Shown: one piece after another, positions 1 to 7,744 of the stretch
Numbering within the stretch: the first letter of the stretch is position 1
Layout: each line of letters starts with the position of its first letter
Assembly: GCA_030532125.1 (NCBI GenBank)
Contig: JAUNLU010000001.1
Coordinates: 425,960 to 489,959 of the forward strand
Length of the DNA stretch: 64,000 bases
Reading direction: 5' to 3'
Origin: Trueperella sp.
GTDB taxonomy: Bacteria > Actinomycetota > Actinomycetes > Actinomycetales > Actinomycetaceae
The notes under the pieces: generated by a model
What the model saw: only the letters and a program-made list of their open reading frames with translations
What the model was told of the DNA's origin: nothing
Databases searched by the model: none
Program-made: the position numbers and the translations under genes

Positions 1-794
1 TACTGAAGCCCATTATTGAAGACACCCCTTCACTCGCGAAGGCCTTCAAGAACAAACAGGGCGTAGTACAGATCTCCAGCCTGTTGTCGGCAGATGATCC
101 TGATGCGAAGCCGTCGGTAGCGGCCATGCCTGGTCGCGCACCTCGGGTCGCAACTCACTTCATCTTTAGCAACGGCGACGTTACTGTTCGCACTGGTGAG
201 CACGAAGCGCCGAACGTAGAGATTGAATTCCCCTCGCGGGAAGCCCTGAACGGCTTCTTCTTGGGCAATGTCGACGTTAAGGCGCTGCCGAAGATTCGCG
301 GTGCGGTAGGAAATGTGGGTCTGCTCGTAGCCTTTGTGCGGGCACTGCTCACGATGGCTAATCTGTTGGGTCTCACCGAGGCACCAGAAGATCCAGCCCA
401 GAAAGCACTGCTAACTAAGTGCATGTTCTACCTGCTGAGCACTGGTATTTCGCAGCTCAACAAAGCGAAGCACCCATTGTTCCGCAAGTGGGCTTTGAAG
501 CAGCCAGACCGGGTATACGAATTCAAGGTATATGGTCGGCCTGAACTAGGCGCGTATGTTCGCGTCAAGGGCGGGCGTTCTAAGGCAGCTCGTGGACAGT
601 ACACCCGTTCCAAGCCGTTCTTCGCTATGGCGTTTGACAGCACGGATTCGGCATTGGGTATTCTCCAGGACACCCTGGACATGATCGAAGCCACGGTTAC
701 TTCGAAGCTAGTCATGGAGGGCGCACCAGAATACGGTGCAGAACTCGGTGACTTGATGTTCGCAGTCGGTGACTACGCTCAGAAAGCGGTTTAA
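1..794 (+). CDS. SCP2 sterol-carrier-like protein, 5' end cut by window
   Basis: The reading frame is open from the first bases of the window (codon phase begins at base 3) to the TAA ending at 794, so the true start lies to the left. About 263 residues are visible. The middle part (HFIFSNGDVTVRTGEHEAP, then a hydrophobic stretch LLVAFVRALLTMANLLGL) resembles the SCP2/sterol-transfer fold, in which a beta sheet wraps a lipid-binding tunnel. No catalytic motif is visible. A TTG at 84 is an unlikely start because coding continues upstream of it. The next gene, a VOC-fold protein, begins 35 bases downstream on the same strand and ends at a shared strong terminator, so the two probably form one operon. 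A role in binding a lipid or other hydrophobic ligand is inferred from weak family resemblance only. Confidence 0.55.
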   Translation, partial: LKPIIEDTPSLAKAFKNKQGVVQISSLLSADDPDAKPSVAAMPGRAPRVATHFIFSNGDVTVRTGEHEAPNVEIEFPSREALNGFFLGNVDVKALPKIRGAVGNVGLLVAFVRALLTMANLLGLTEAPEDPAQKALLTKCMFYLLSTGISQLNKAKHPLFRKWALKQPDRVYEFKVYGRPELGAYVRVKGGRSKAARGQYTRSKPFFAMAFDSTDSALGILQDTLDMIEATVTSKLVMEGAPEYGAELGDLMFAVGDYAQKAV

Positions 795-829
795 TTCTGC
801 TCAACTGAGCAAAGAAAGGAGTTGAGAAA

Positions 830-1372
830 ATGGCTAGTCCACTAGATTTTCTCAAGAAAGGTCGCTTACACGGTCTAAACCACGTAGGTGTCACCGTAAA
901 CGACTTTGAAGCTGCCGTTAAGTGGTACAGCGAAATGTTCGACTGGCACCTCATGAACGAGATGACCATCGAGGGTGAACAGGCTAACAGCCTAGCCGCC
1001 CTCTATGGTGAAGAGGATCTGAAGATCCGCCTCGGCTTCATGGGTACGCAATCCGAAGCTCTGCTGGAGCTCTTCGAATTCCAGCCGAAATCGGAACCGC
1101 AGCGCACGGTGTGGACCCGCCCGGGTTACACCCACGCGGCAATTTCCGTAACCAATGTTCCTGCGGTTAAGGCAGAACTCGAGGCCCGTGGCGTCGAGTT
1201 TGTGACCGATGTGCAATTCACTAATGGTGCGCACTGGGCGTTCTTCCTTGATCCCGATGGCAACCTCATCGAGATCATCGATTACCATGCTCTGCGGCTA
1301 CCGATGAAGTTCTTCCCGAACTTGGTCGGTAAGATCCTGAAGAAGATGCAGTTCGGCGCCTACTACATTTAG
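830..1372 (+). CDS. VOC superfamily (glyoxalase/dioxygenase-fold) protein
   Basis: The 180-residue protein has two vicinal-oxygen-chelate half modules. The first begins with GLNHVGVTVNDFEAAVKWY and contains LLELFEF. The second contains THAAISVTNVPAVKAEL and ends FFLDPDGNLIEIID. In this superfamily the H and E residues at these positions hold a divalent metal. A well-placed AGGAG (GAAAGGAGTTGAGAAA) precedes the ATG at 830. The short C-terminal tail is basic and hydrophobic. Substrate cannot be told: glyoxalase, epimerase, dioxygenase and resistance proteins share the fold. Pairing with an SCP2-like protein suggests a hydrophobic or CoA-linked substrate, which is inference. Confidence 0.8.
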   Translation: MASPLDFLKKGRLHGLNHVGVTVNDFEAAVKWYSEMFDWHLMNEMTIEGEQANSLAALYGEEDLKIRLGFMGTQSEALLELFEFQPKSEPQRTVWTRPGYTHAAISVTNVPAVKAELEARGVEFVTDVQFTNGAHWAFFLDPDGNLIEIIDYHALRLPMKFFPNLVGKILKKMQFGAYYI

Positions 1373-1391
1373 TAGCTGCTAATAAAACTAG

Positions 1392-1429
1392 AGACGGGCT
1401 GTGGAAGTGATTCCACAGCCCGTCTTTTT
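1392..1429 (+). terminator. Rho-independent terminator
   Basis: Arms 1392-1406 and 1411-1425 form a perfect 15-bp stem closed by a GTGA tetraloop and followed by a T run. It lies 20 bases after the VOC gene and ends the SCP2/VOC operon. Confidence 0.93.
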
Positions 1430-1530
1430 GGCTAAATACTGCGCGCTGATTATTACTGGAGTACCTAGTTGTTCAGCGCGGTCTTTTGCTGGAATTTAGT
1501 GGCAGCTCTGGAATAGGCTGCTGCCGGCAT

Positions 1531-1565
1531 AAAAAAGGGGCGGGACGCTATCAGCGCCCCGCCCC
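1531..1565 (-). terminator. Rho-independent terminator of ald
   Basis: On the minus strand a GC-rich stem (arms 1553-1565 and 1537-1549, one G-U pair, three-base loop) is followed by six T residues, 17 bases past the ald stop codon. Confidence 0.92.
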
Positions 1566-1581
1566 GATTTAGTTAGTGTTA

Positions 1582-2697
1582 TTAGGCGAGCAGTGCATCG
1601 ACATCTTCATGCGGAAGATCGAAGGCGTCAGAAACTGCTGCAACGTAGACCTTGCCATCGTGAGTGGTTAGACCCTTAGCCAGTTCCGGACGACGCTGGC
1701 AAGCAGCCTTCCAGCCGTTGTTGGCAATCTCAATGCAGTAACGCATGGTGGCGTTGGTCAGACCGTAGGTTGCGGTGTTCGGTACGGCGCCCGGCATATT
1801 GGCGACGCAGTAGAACACCGAGTTGTGTACCTGGAAGGTCGGATCATCGTGCGTAGTCGGGTGCGAATCTTCGAAGCAGCCGCCCTGGTCGATAGCGACG
1901 TCAACCAGTGCCGAACCCGGCTTCATCTCAGCAACCATGTCGTTGGTTACCAGGTGCGGGGTACGAGCACCTGGAACGAGCACCGAACCGATAACGGCGT
2001 CGGCGTCCTTCAGAGCCTCACGTACAGCGAGTTCAGCGGAGTATTGCGTCTGAACGCGACCGTTGGTGACATGCTCGATATAGGACATCCGCGGGATGTT
2101 GATATCGAATACGGTTACGCGGGCACCCATACCGGAGATGATGCGTGCCGATTCAAAACCAACAGTACCGCCACCGAGTACCACGACATTGGCCGGGCGA
2201 GTGCCGGTGGTGCCACCGAACAGAACGCCGCCGCCACCGTTGTTCTTCATCATGAGGTTAGCGGCAACCTGAGCGGACAGGCGGCCAGCTACTTCAGACA
2301 TCGGAGCGAGCAGCGGGAGGGAGCGATCTGGCAGCTGTACGGTTTCGTAAGCAATAGAGGTAACCTTGCGCTCGATCAGGGCATCGGTCAGCGGTTTGTC
2401 TGCAGCCAAGTGCAAGTAGGTGAACAGAATCTGACCTTCTTGCATAAGCTCGTATTCAGAAGCAATTGGTTCCTTGACCTTGATGATCATCTCAGCCTTG
2501 GTCCACACTTCTTCCGCAGTCGGGATGATGGTAGCGCCAGCGTTCTGGTATTCCTCATCGGTAATCGACGAGCCAAGACCGGCACCCGCCTGCACCATAA
2601 CTTCGTGCCCGCGGTTAGTGAGTTCGTTTACGCCAACTGGGGTGATAGCGACCCGGAATTCGTTGTTCTTGATTTCGGTAGGAACGCCAATAAGCAT
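1582..2697 (-). CDS. ald: Alanine dehydrogenase
   Basis: This 371-residue enzyme catalyses the NAD-dependent interconversion of L-alanine with pyruvate and ammonia in the cytoplasm. The N-terminus MLIGVPTEIKNNEFRVAITP is the family signature, and its R15 is the pyruvate-binding arginine position. K75 (in KVKEP) and H96 (in TYLHLA) match the catalytic lysine and histidine. The nucleotide-binding Rossmann loop GGGTVG lies at about 175-180 and the acidic VFDIN follows. Length matches the family (about 370). AAAGGAG lies just upstream of the ATG at 2697. The gene is monocistronic, with its own terminator and a control region rich in perfect inverted repeats shared with the divergent ADP-ribosylglycohydrolase gene. 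Regulation by alanine through an Lrp/AsnC-type protein, as for mycobacterial ald, is possible, but no such regulator is in this window. Confidence 0.97.
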   Translation of the reverse strand: MLIGVPTEIKNNEFRVAITPVGVNELTNRGHEVMVQAGAGLGSSITDEEYQNAGATIIPTAEEVWTKAEMIIKVKEPIASEYELMQEGQILFTYLHLAADKPLTDALIERKVTSIAYETVQLPDRSLPLLAPMSEVAGRLSAQVAANLMMKNNGGGGVLFGGTTGTRPANVVVLGGGTVGFESARIISGMGARVTVFDINIPRMSYIEHVTNGRVQTQYSAELAVREALKDADAVIGSVLVPGARTPHLVTNDMVAEMKPGSALVDVAIDQGGCFEDSHPTTHDDPTFQVHNSVFYCVANMPGAVPNTATYGLTNATMRYCIEIANNGWKAACQRRPELAKGLTTHDGKVYVAAVSDAFDLPHEDVDALLA

Positions 2698-2710
2698 TTA
2701 GTACTCCTTT

Positions 2711-2840
2711 GTAAATATTTACTCAGTTGCATCCATCTGAGGCACCGATGCCGTTCGAAATGCAATGCAGCTGCATCCAATACTAGTCGGGTTTTTCCGC
2801 TTAGTTAAGCGTTTTAACCGATAATTTGAGTCTTGACTCA
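2711..2840. promoter_or_regulatory. Divergent control region with four inverted repeats
   Basis: Between ald and the divergent gene at 2985 there are four perfect small palindromes: GTAAATATTTAC (2711-2722, just upstream of the ald ribosome site), ATGCAGCTGCAT (2765-2776), CGCTTA-GT-TAAGCG (2798-2811) and TGAGTC-TT-GACTCA (2827-2840). TGCATCCA is also directly repeated at 2728-2735 and 2773-2780. These are operator-like. No specific regulator can be assigned, and the remaining bases up to 2984 show no gene. Confidence 0.5.
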
Positions 2841-2984
2841 GCTGGGTGGGCTATTTTTGGGCGAAATAGCCAGTTTTGGACTACCGTACGCCAAAAAGTG
2901 ATCTGCCTTACAATTAAAGGCGAGCGGTGCACAGCCAAAAGCGAAGCTGCCAGCTAAAGATAATTCTGTATCAGAAAGAAGACG

Positions 2985-3959
2985 ATGGACAATTTTGAAC
3001 TCACACCGCTGATGGTCGACCGAGCCCGCGGGGCCTTGCTGGCGAGTGCGTGCGGGGACGCACTGGGGGCACCATATGAATTTGCCCCACCCACTGATGA
3101 CCCACAAATGGTAGGCGGCGGCCTAGGCCCTTACCAGCCCGGGGAATGGACAGATGACACCCAGATGGCAATCTGCATTGCTAAAGTGGCTGATTTTGGT
3201 TTGCCGCTAACCACCGATGCCGCACATGACGAAATCGGCGAAAACTTCCTCAACTGGCTACGAGATGGCGCCACCGACGTCGGTATTCAAACGCGCGCAG
3301 TGCTGAGTGAAGCTGCAAAAAATACTGGTGATATTTCAGACCGGCTGCGGGCCGCTGCGCGAGAGTTTGCCGCCCACACCGGCCGGTCAGCCGGAAACGG
3401 CGCATTGATGCGCATTGCCCCGATTGGTATTTCTTTCCTGTGGGACCGCGAAGCCACTGCCCGCGCGGCTCGCGATATCGCCACCTTGACCCACCCCGAC
3501 CAAGTAGTGCAGGAATCCTGTGTGCTATGGGCGGAGGCAATGCGGGTGGCGGTAATCGAAGGGGAGTTAGACATCCGCGCTGGGATGGACCTGATTCTCG
3601 ATAGTTCCCGTGACTTTTGGGATCGAGTAATTTCCGACGCCGACAGCGGAGTGATTGACCCCCGCTCCAACGGATACACCGTATCGGCACTGCAGTGTGC
3701 TTGGTTTGCGGTGCGCTCCACCCTGGGGCTATTTGGCGAAGGTGCGCTCTACGAAGGGCTGCGCAAAGCAGTGAAACTAGGCGGTGACACTGACACCGTG
3801 GCCGCGATTGCCGGAGCACTACTGGGCGCCCGCTGGGGCGAAAGCGCGGTGCCGCAGCAATGGCAAGAGCCACTGCACGGCTGGCCCGATATGACCGGGG
3901 CAGAACTAGCGGATCTAGGCGAGCGGATTGTGCGCAACTCACGCCCGCGCGGTTTCTAA
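2985..3959 (+). CDS. ADP-ribosylglycohydrolase family protein
   Basis: This 324-residue protein carries the hallmarks of the DraG/ARH family, binuclear Mg enzymes that remove ADP-ribose from proteins or small molecules. They are RARGALLASACGDALGAPYE near the N-terminus, the metal-binding EWTDDTQMA at about residue 52, and GGDTDTVAAIAGALLGARWG near residue 265. The length is typical. The ATG at 2985 has only a weak purine-rich site (GAAAGAAGACG). It is divergent from ald and convergent with the App1-like gene, with a 10-base gap. No ADP-ribosyltransferase partner is nearby, so the substrate is unknown; nucleoside or DNA ADP-ribose hydrolysis is equally open. Confidence 0.9.
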   Translation: MDNFELTPLMVDRARGALLASACGDALGAPYEFAPPTDDPQMVGGGLGPYQPGEWTDDTQMAICIAKVADFGLPLTTDAAHDEIGENFLNWLRDGATDVGIQTRAVLSEAAKNTGDISDRLRAAAREFAAHTGRSAGNGALMRIAPIGISFLWDREATARAARDIATLTHPDQVVQESCVLWAEAMRVAVIEGELDIRAGMDLILDSSRDFWDRVISDADSGVIDPRSNGYTVSALQCAWFAVRSTLGLFGEGALYEGLRKAVKLGGDTDTVAAIAGALLGARWGESAVPQQWQEPLHGWPDMTGAELADLGERIVRNSRPRGF

Positions 3960-3969
3960 ATTTGGGGTG

Positions 3970-5094
3970 TTAAACCCGGTGGTTCCGCCGGCTACTGGCA
4001 CGCAGAGATTCACTCAGTAAAGCGAAACCGTCGCGGCCGCGAATGATCGGCACCCCGTGCCGCTCGATATCGGCGTCTTTACGGGCAGCCTCATTAACTT
4101 CGGTGGTGCCGTGCGAAAGCACTTGCTCTACGGGGTTTAGCTGCCGGATAGCAATCCCGCGCACCCGCTGGGGGTGTTCCCGAGCTAGCTCGTCATAGAT
4201 GACTAGGTCATGTTGCCCGTCGTCGCCAATTAAATACCATTTGATGTGCGGGAACATTATTAGCAGATTGCGCAGCTGGGTCTTTTTATGCTCTGGGCCG
4301 GAGCGAAAGGCGCGGGTGGCAGTTGAACCCCAGTCGGTCAGCAACAGCGGGCCGAAAGGCAGACCATTGGCGTTGATGAACCGGGACATGGCGGAGTAGG
4401 TATTCCAGGCGCCGGTGGAGAGATAGAACACGGGCGCATCGGCATGGCCGCTGAGCAGGTGCCAATAGAAATCTGGCATCCCGGGAACTGCACTGCGGGC
4501 GTTGGTATTTAATACAAAAGAATTCCAGGCAGCGAGGGCTATGCGGGGCAGCCAAGTGACCACAATGGTGTCGTCAATATCGGAGATCAGGCCGTGGGTG
4601 GCAGCCGGATCTACGATCATCACCGGAGCAGTGACTGGCTGTCCTACCAGCGGAATAATTACTGCCTTGTGCCAACCGGGTGGCAGACCGTGGCCGTCGA
4701 TTAGTAGATCAACATAGCCAGCCCGGTCAGTGCGGGTATGTATTTCGCGCTTTCCCAGCCGCACGGTGACCGGCAGAAATCCCACTTGGGTGTCGAAGAA
4801 TTGGCGCCAGCCGCGCTGGGCATTATTCCCCATCTCCCGGGCGTAGTTAGACAGTTCCTGCAGCGCAACTTCAGTGACGGAATGGGCGTTGGGCGGCAGA
4901 TACGGCATAGTGAACTGGTTGGTGATGTCTTTCGGATTTCTCATGACGGCGCGCGCCAGCACTTTCGCAGACTCAGTGGAGCCGTAACCGGCGTAGGCGA
5001 TGAGTTTAGGAATCCAGCCTTGGTTTTTCCGCCGCACGATACTGCGGCGATTGACTCGGTCCTCTATCGAACGCGCAATGATACTAAGCGCCAT
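3970..5094 (-). CDS. App1-like phosphatase domain protein (DUF2183)
   Basis: The 374-residue protein has a HAD-like phosphatase signature, ISDIDDTIVVTWLPR, at about residue 170. This is followed by VFYLSTGAWN, a conserved lysine in PEHKKTQLRNLL and LIGDDGQHD, which is the order of the App1/DUF2183 family (named for yeast phosphatidate phosphatase App1). Bacterial members are taken to act on lipid phosphates, but this is rarely tested. No signal peptide is visible; the first 40 residues are basic. The N-terminal about 150 residues form an Ig-like or beta-rich region with no clear motif. The start ATG at 5094 has no strong ribosome site. It is probably monocistronic. Confidence 0.82.
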   Translation of the reverse strand: MALSIIARSIEDRVNRRSIVRRKNQGWIPKLIAYAGYGSTESAKVLARAVMRNPKDITNQFTMPYLPPNAHSVTEVALQELSNYAREMGNNAQRGWRQFFDTQVGFLPVTVRLGKREIHTRTDRAGYVDLLIDGHGLPPGWHKAVIIPLVGQPVTAPVMIVDPAATHGLISDIDDTIVVTWLPRIALAAWNSFVLNTNARSAVPGMPDFYWHLLSGHADAPVFYLSTGAWNTYSAMSRFINANGLPFGPLLLTDWGSTATRAFRSGPEHKKTQLRNLLIMFPHIKWYLIGDDGQHDLVIYDELAREHPQRVRGIAIRQLNPVEQVLSHGTTEVNEAARKDADIERHGVPIIRGRDGFALLSESLRASSRRNHRV

Positions 5095-5251
5095 AATTTA
5101 ACTCTACGTATACCAGGTAACGTATTTTGAAATTAGCCGTGAACTGGTAGTGACTGCTGGCGCTTATAATGCTGGCATATGGCTAAATAGTAGCCAGGAG
5201 AGTGTTTTCTACTGCCGGAAACTAACTAACCCACCTGGGCCAATGCAAAAA

Positions 5252-6010
5252 CTAATCTACCTGGGCCAATACCGTGGATTCGTAGCGGTAGGCATCGCCG
5301 CGGTAGGCGTGTAGCCCCCATTCGATAACTCGCCCATTAGGGTCATAGGCGGTGCGCTCAATCGACAGCACCGGCTGGCGGGTGGAAATGGCCAATAAGC
5401 CCGCTTCCCGGCGAGTGGGCCGCTCGGCTCCTACCGACTGCATAGTAGAGGCAATAGTGATGCCACTAGCGTTAAACAGCTGGTACAGCCCATGTTCCGC
5501 CAGATCTTTTTCTGCAGGCGCTATTTCCACCGGAATCCAGTTATATAGCAGTGCCACCGGCACGCCATTGCGCAGGCGGAGCCGCTCCAACTCCACAATT
5601 TGTGCCCCAACCGGGCAGTGCAGTTGTTCGGCAATCGCGGAGGTAGCGCGCCGATATTTATACAGCAAAACTTGGGTAGAGGGATTAGCCCCCTCGCGCT
5701 GCAAATCTTCCATCAGTGAGGTGATTTTGGGGAGTCGGTGTTGAGATTTAGGGGCCACGATAGTGCCGGCACCGCGCCGACGCAGCAGGAGGCCGTTATC
5801 CACTAGAGTCTGCATGGCCCGGCGTGCAGTGGGACGAGAAACTTGCAGCCGTTCCGCCAGGCCCACTTCGTTTTCAATCAGCGTTCCAGGGGAAATTCTG
5901 CCATCCAAAATAGCCTGTGCAATGGGCTCCGAAATTTGGGCGTGCAGCGGCGCACTGGAGGTGCGGTCTAACGTAATTTCGGGAGTGAATTGTTCCATCA
6001 GTACTAGCAA
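5252..6010 (-). CDS. GntR family regulator with UTRA domain
   Basis: Residues about 15-85 form a GntR winged helix (IENEVGLAERLQVSRPTARR, then ALVDNGLLLRRRGAGTIVA-like wing). Residues about 100-245 form the UTRA effector domain of the HutC subfamily, which binds small sugars, amino acids or similar. It starts 10 bases after the pgm stop codon on the same strand, so it is cotranscribed with phosphoglucomutase, and it may respond to a sugar phosphate, which is inference. Start choice is uncertain: TTG at 6010 has GGCGG four bases upstream, while ATG at 5998 has no ribosome site at normal spacing. The product is 252 or 248 residues. Confidence 0.88.
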   Translation of the reverse strand: MLVLMEQFTPEITLDRTSSAPLHAQISEPIAQAILDGRISPGTLIENEVGLAERLQVSRPTARRAMQTLVDNGLLLRRRGAGTIVAPKSQHRLPKITSLMEDLQREGANPSTQVLLYKYRRATSAIAEQLHCPVGAQIVELERLRLRNGVPVALLYNWIPVEIAPAEKDLAEHGLYQLFNASGITIASTMQSVGAERPTRREAGLLAISTRQPVLSIERTAYDPNGRVIEWGLHAYRGDAYRYESTVLAQVD

Positions 6011-6020
6011 ATAACCGCCG

Positions 6021-7700
6021 TTAAGCTAACGCTGCGGCGACAACCTCTTTTGCTTCTGCCTGCACTTGGGCGAGATGTTCTGCGCCGCGGAATGATTCCG
6101 CGTAAATCTTGTAGACATCCTCAGTGCCGGACGGGCGGGCGGCAAACCAAGCGTTCTCTGTGGTCACTTTCAACCCGCCGATGGCAGCTCCGTTGCCAGG
6201 GGCATCCACTAGGCGCTCGCGGATTGGTTCTCCGGCCAGTTCGGTGGCAGTGACATCAGCAGGCGACAACGCTTTGAGCTTAGCTTTTTCTGCTTTGCTA
6301 GCCGGTGCGTCAATCCGGGCATAGGCGGATTCGCCGAACTTATTGACCAGTTCTCGGTGTAGCTCAGACGGCGACTTACCAGTTACCGCCATTATTTCGG
6401 CAGCCAGTAGATCAAGCAGTATGCCGTCCTTATCCGTAGTCCACACCGTGCCGTTCATTCGCAGGAACGAAGCGCCCGCAGATTCTTCACCGCCAAAACC
6501 AATACCGCCATTCAGCAGCCCCGGCACGAACCATTTGAACCCAACCGGAACTTCGACCAGGCGCTTGCCCATATCAGTCACGACCCGGTCAATCAGAGAT
6601 GAGCTCACTAGCGTCTTACCTACGCCTGCTTTCTCACCCCACTGCGGGCGGTGCGTGAACAAATAGTTGATGGCAACTGCCAGATAGTGATTTGGATTCA
6701 TTAAGCCAGCGTCGGGAGTGACGATACCGTGTCGGTCCGAGTCGGCGTCATTACCGGTGGCGATATCGAACGGGGCATGACCGGCAGCGTCCGGGCGCAT
6801 CCGAGCGCGCAACGAAGCCATTGCGTATGGCGACGAGCAGTCCATCCGGATCTTGCCGTCCCAGTCCAGCGTCATGAAACTCCAGGCGGGATCAACTTCT
6901 GGATTAACTACTTCCAGATTGAGGCCGTAGCGTTCCGCAATTTCCCCCCAGTATTCCACTGCGGCCCCACCCATCGGATCAGCGCCGATGTGGATATTTG
7001 CGCCGCGGATAGCCGCCAAATCTATTACGGAAGAGAGGTCGTCAACATAAGCGGATAGGTAGTCGTGCCGGCGGGTAGTTGTTGCGGTAACCGCGTGTTC
7101 GTAGGGTATCCGCGCCACATTTTTCCAGCCAGTACGCAGAATCTCATTGGCTCGGTTGGCTATCCAAGTGGTGGCGTCAGTGTCGGCCGGGCCGCCGTGG
7201 GGCGGATTGTATTTGAAGCCGCCGTCGCGCGGTGGGTTGTGCGACGGCGTGATGACAATTCCATCTGCCAAATCTGGACCTTGGGTGCGTACCCCAGCTG
7301 CAGTATTAGCGCCGTTGGCAGTCAAAATGGCGAGCGAGACCGCCGGAGTGGGAGTCCACGAGTCGCGAGCGTCAATCCGCACTTCTACCTGGTTGGCTGC
7401 CAGCACTTCAAGCGCGGTACGTTCTGCTGGCGCCGAAAGGGCGTGGGTGTCCCGCCCAATGTAGAGCGGGCCAGTTATCCCCTGGTTGCTGCGGTATTCC
7501 ACAATCGCCTGCGTGGTTGCCACGATATGGGCTTCGTTAAAAGCGCCGTCGAAAGCACTACCGCGGTGACCAGAAGTTCCAAAAACTACTGCCTGTGCCG
7601 GATTGGTGGGATCGGGCTCAATGTCGTAATACGCGGCTAGGAGCGCATCGACGTCGATCAAATCTTCAGGTTTTGCAGGAGTTCCAGCTCGTTCATTCAT
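6021..7700 (-). CDS. pgm: Phosphoglucomutase, alpha-D-glucose specific
   Basis: This 559-residue protein interconverts glucose 1-phosphate and glucose 6-phosphate. The phosphoserine loop [15 protein letters not shown], continuing into [11 protein letters not shown], is the E. coli Pgm type. The metal-binding loop [11 protein letters not shown], the sugar-binding loop [13 protein letters not shown] and the C-terminal phosphate site [13 protein letters not shown] are all present. Length is close to that of E. coli Pgm (546). It is followed at once by a GntR regulator. In actinobacteria the enzyme links glycogen, trehalose and cell-wall sugar supply to glycolysis. Confidence 0.97.
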   Translation of the reverse strand: MNERAGTPAKPEDLIDVDALLAAYYDIEPDPTNPAQAVVFGTSGHRGSAFDGAFNEAHIVATTQAIVEYRSNQGITGPLYIGRDTHALSAPAERTALEVLAANQVEVRIDARDSWTPTPAVSLAILTANGANTAAGVRTQGPDLADGIVITPSHNPPRDGGFKYNPPHGGPADTDATTWIANRANEILRTGWKNVARIPYEHAVTATTTRRHDYLSAYVDDLSSVIDLAAIRGANIHIGADPMGGAAVEYWGEIAERYGLNLEVVNPEVDPAWSFMTLDWDGKIRMDCSSPYAMASLRARMRPDAAGHAPFDIATGNDADSDRHGIVTPDAGLMNPNHYLAVAINYLFTHRPQWGEKAGVGKTLVSSSLIDRVVTDMGKRLVEVPVGFKWFVPGLLNGGIGFGGEESAGASFLRMNGTVWTTDKDGILLDLLAAEIMAVTGKSPSELHRELVNKFGESAYARIDAPASKAEKAKLKALSPADVTATELAGEPIRERLVDAPGNGAAIGGLKVTTENAWFAARPSGTEDVYKIYAESFRGAEHLAQVQAEAKEVVAAALA

Positions 7701-7744
7701 AATTTAATATTCTCACTTCGCTAGGGGGAATGTCGCATTTAGCG

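Noticed and set aside
1825..2808. Long plus-strand open frame opposite ald
   Set aside because: It is antisense to a complete alanine dehydrogenase, has no ribosome site and no family resemblance.
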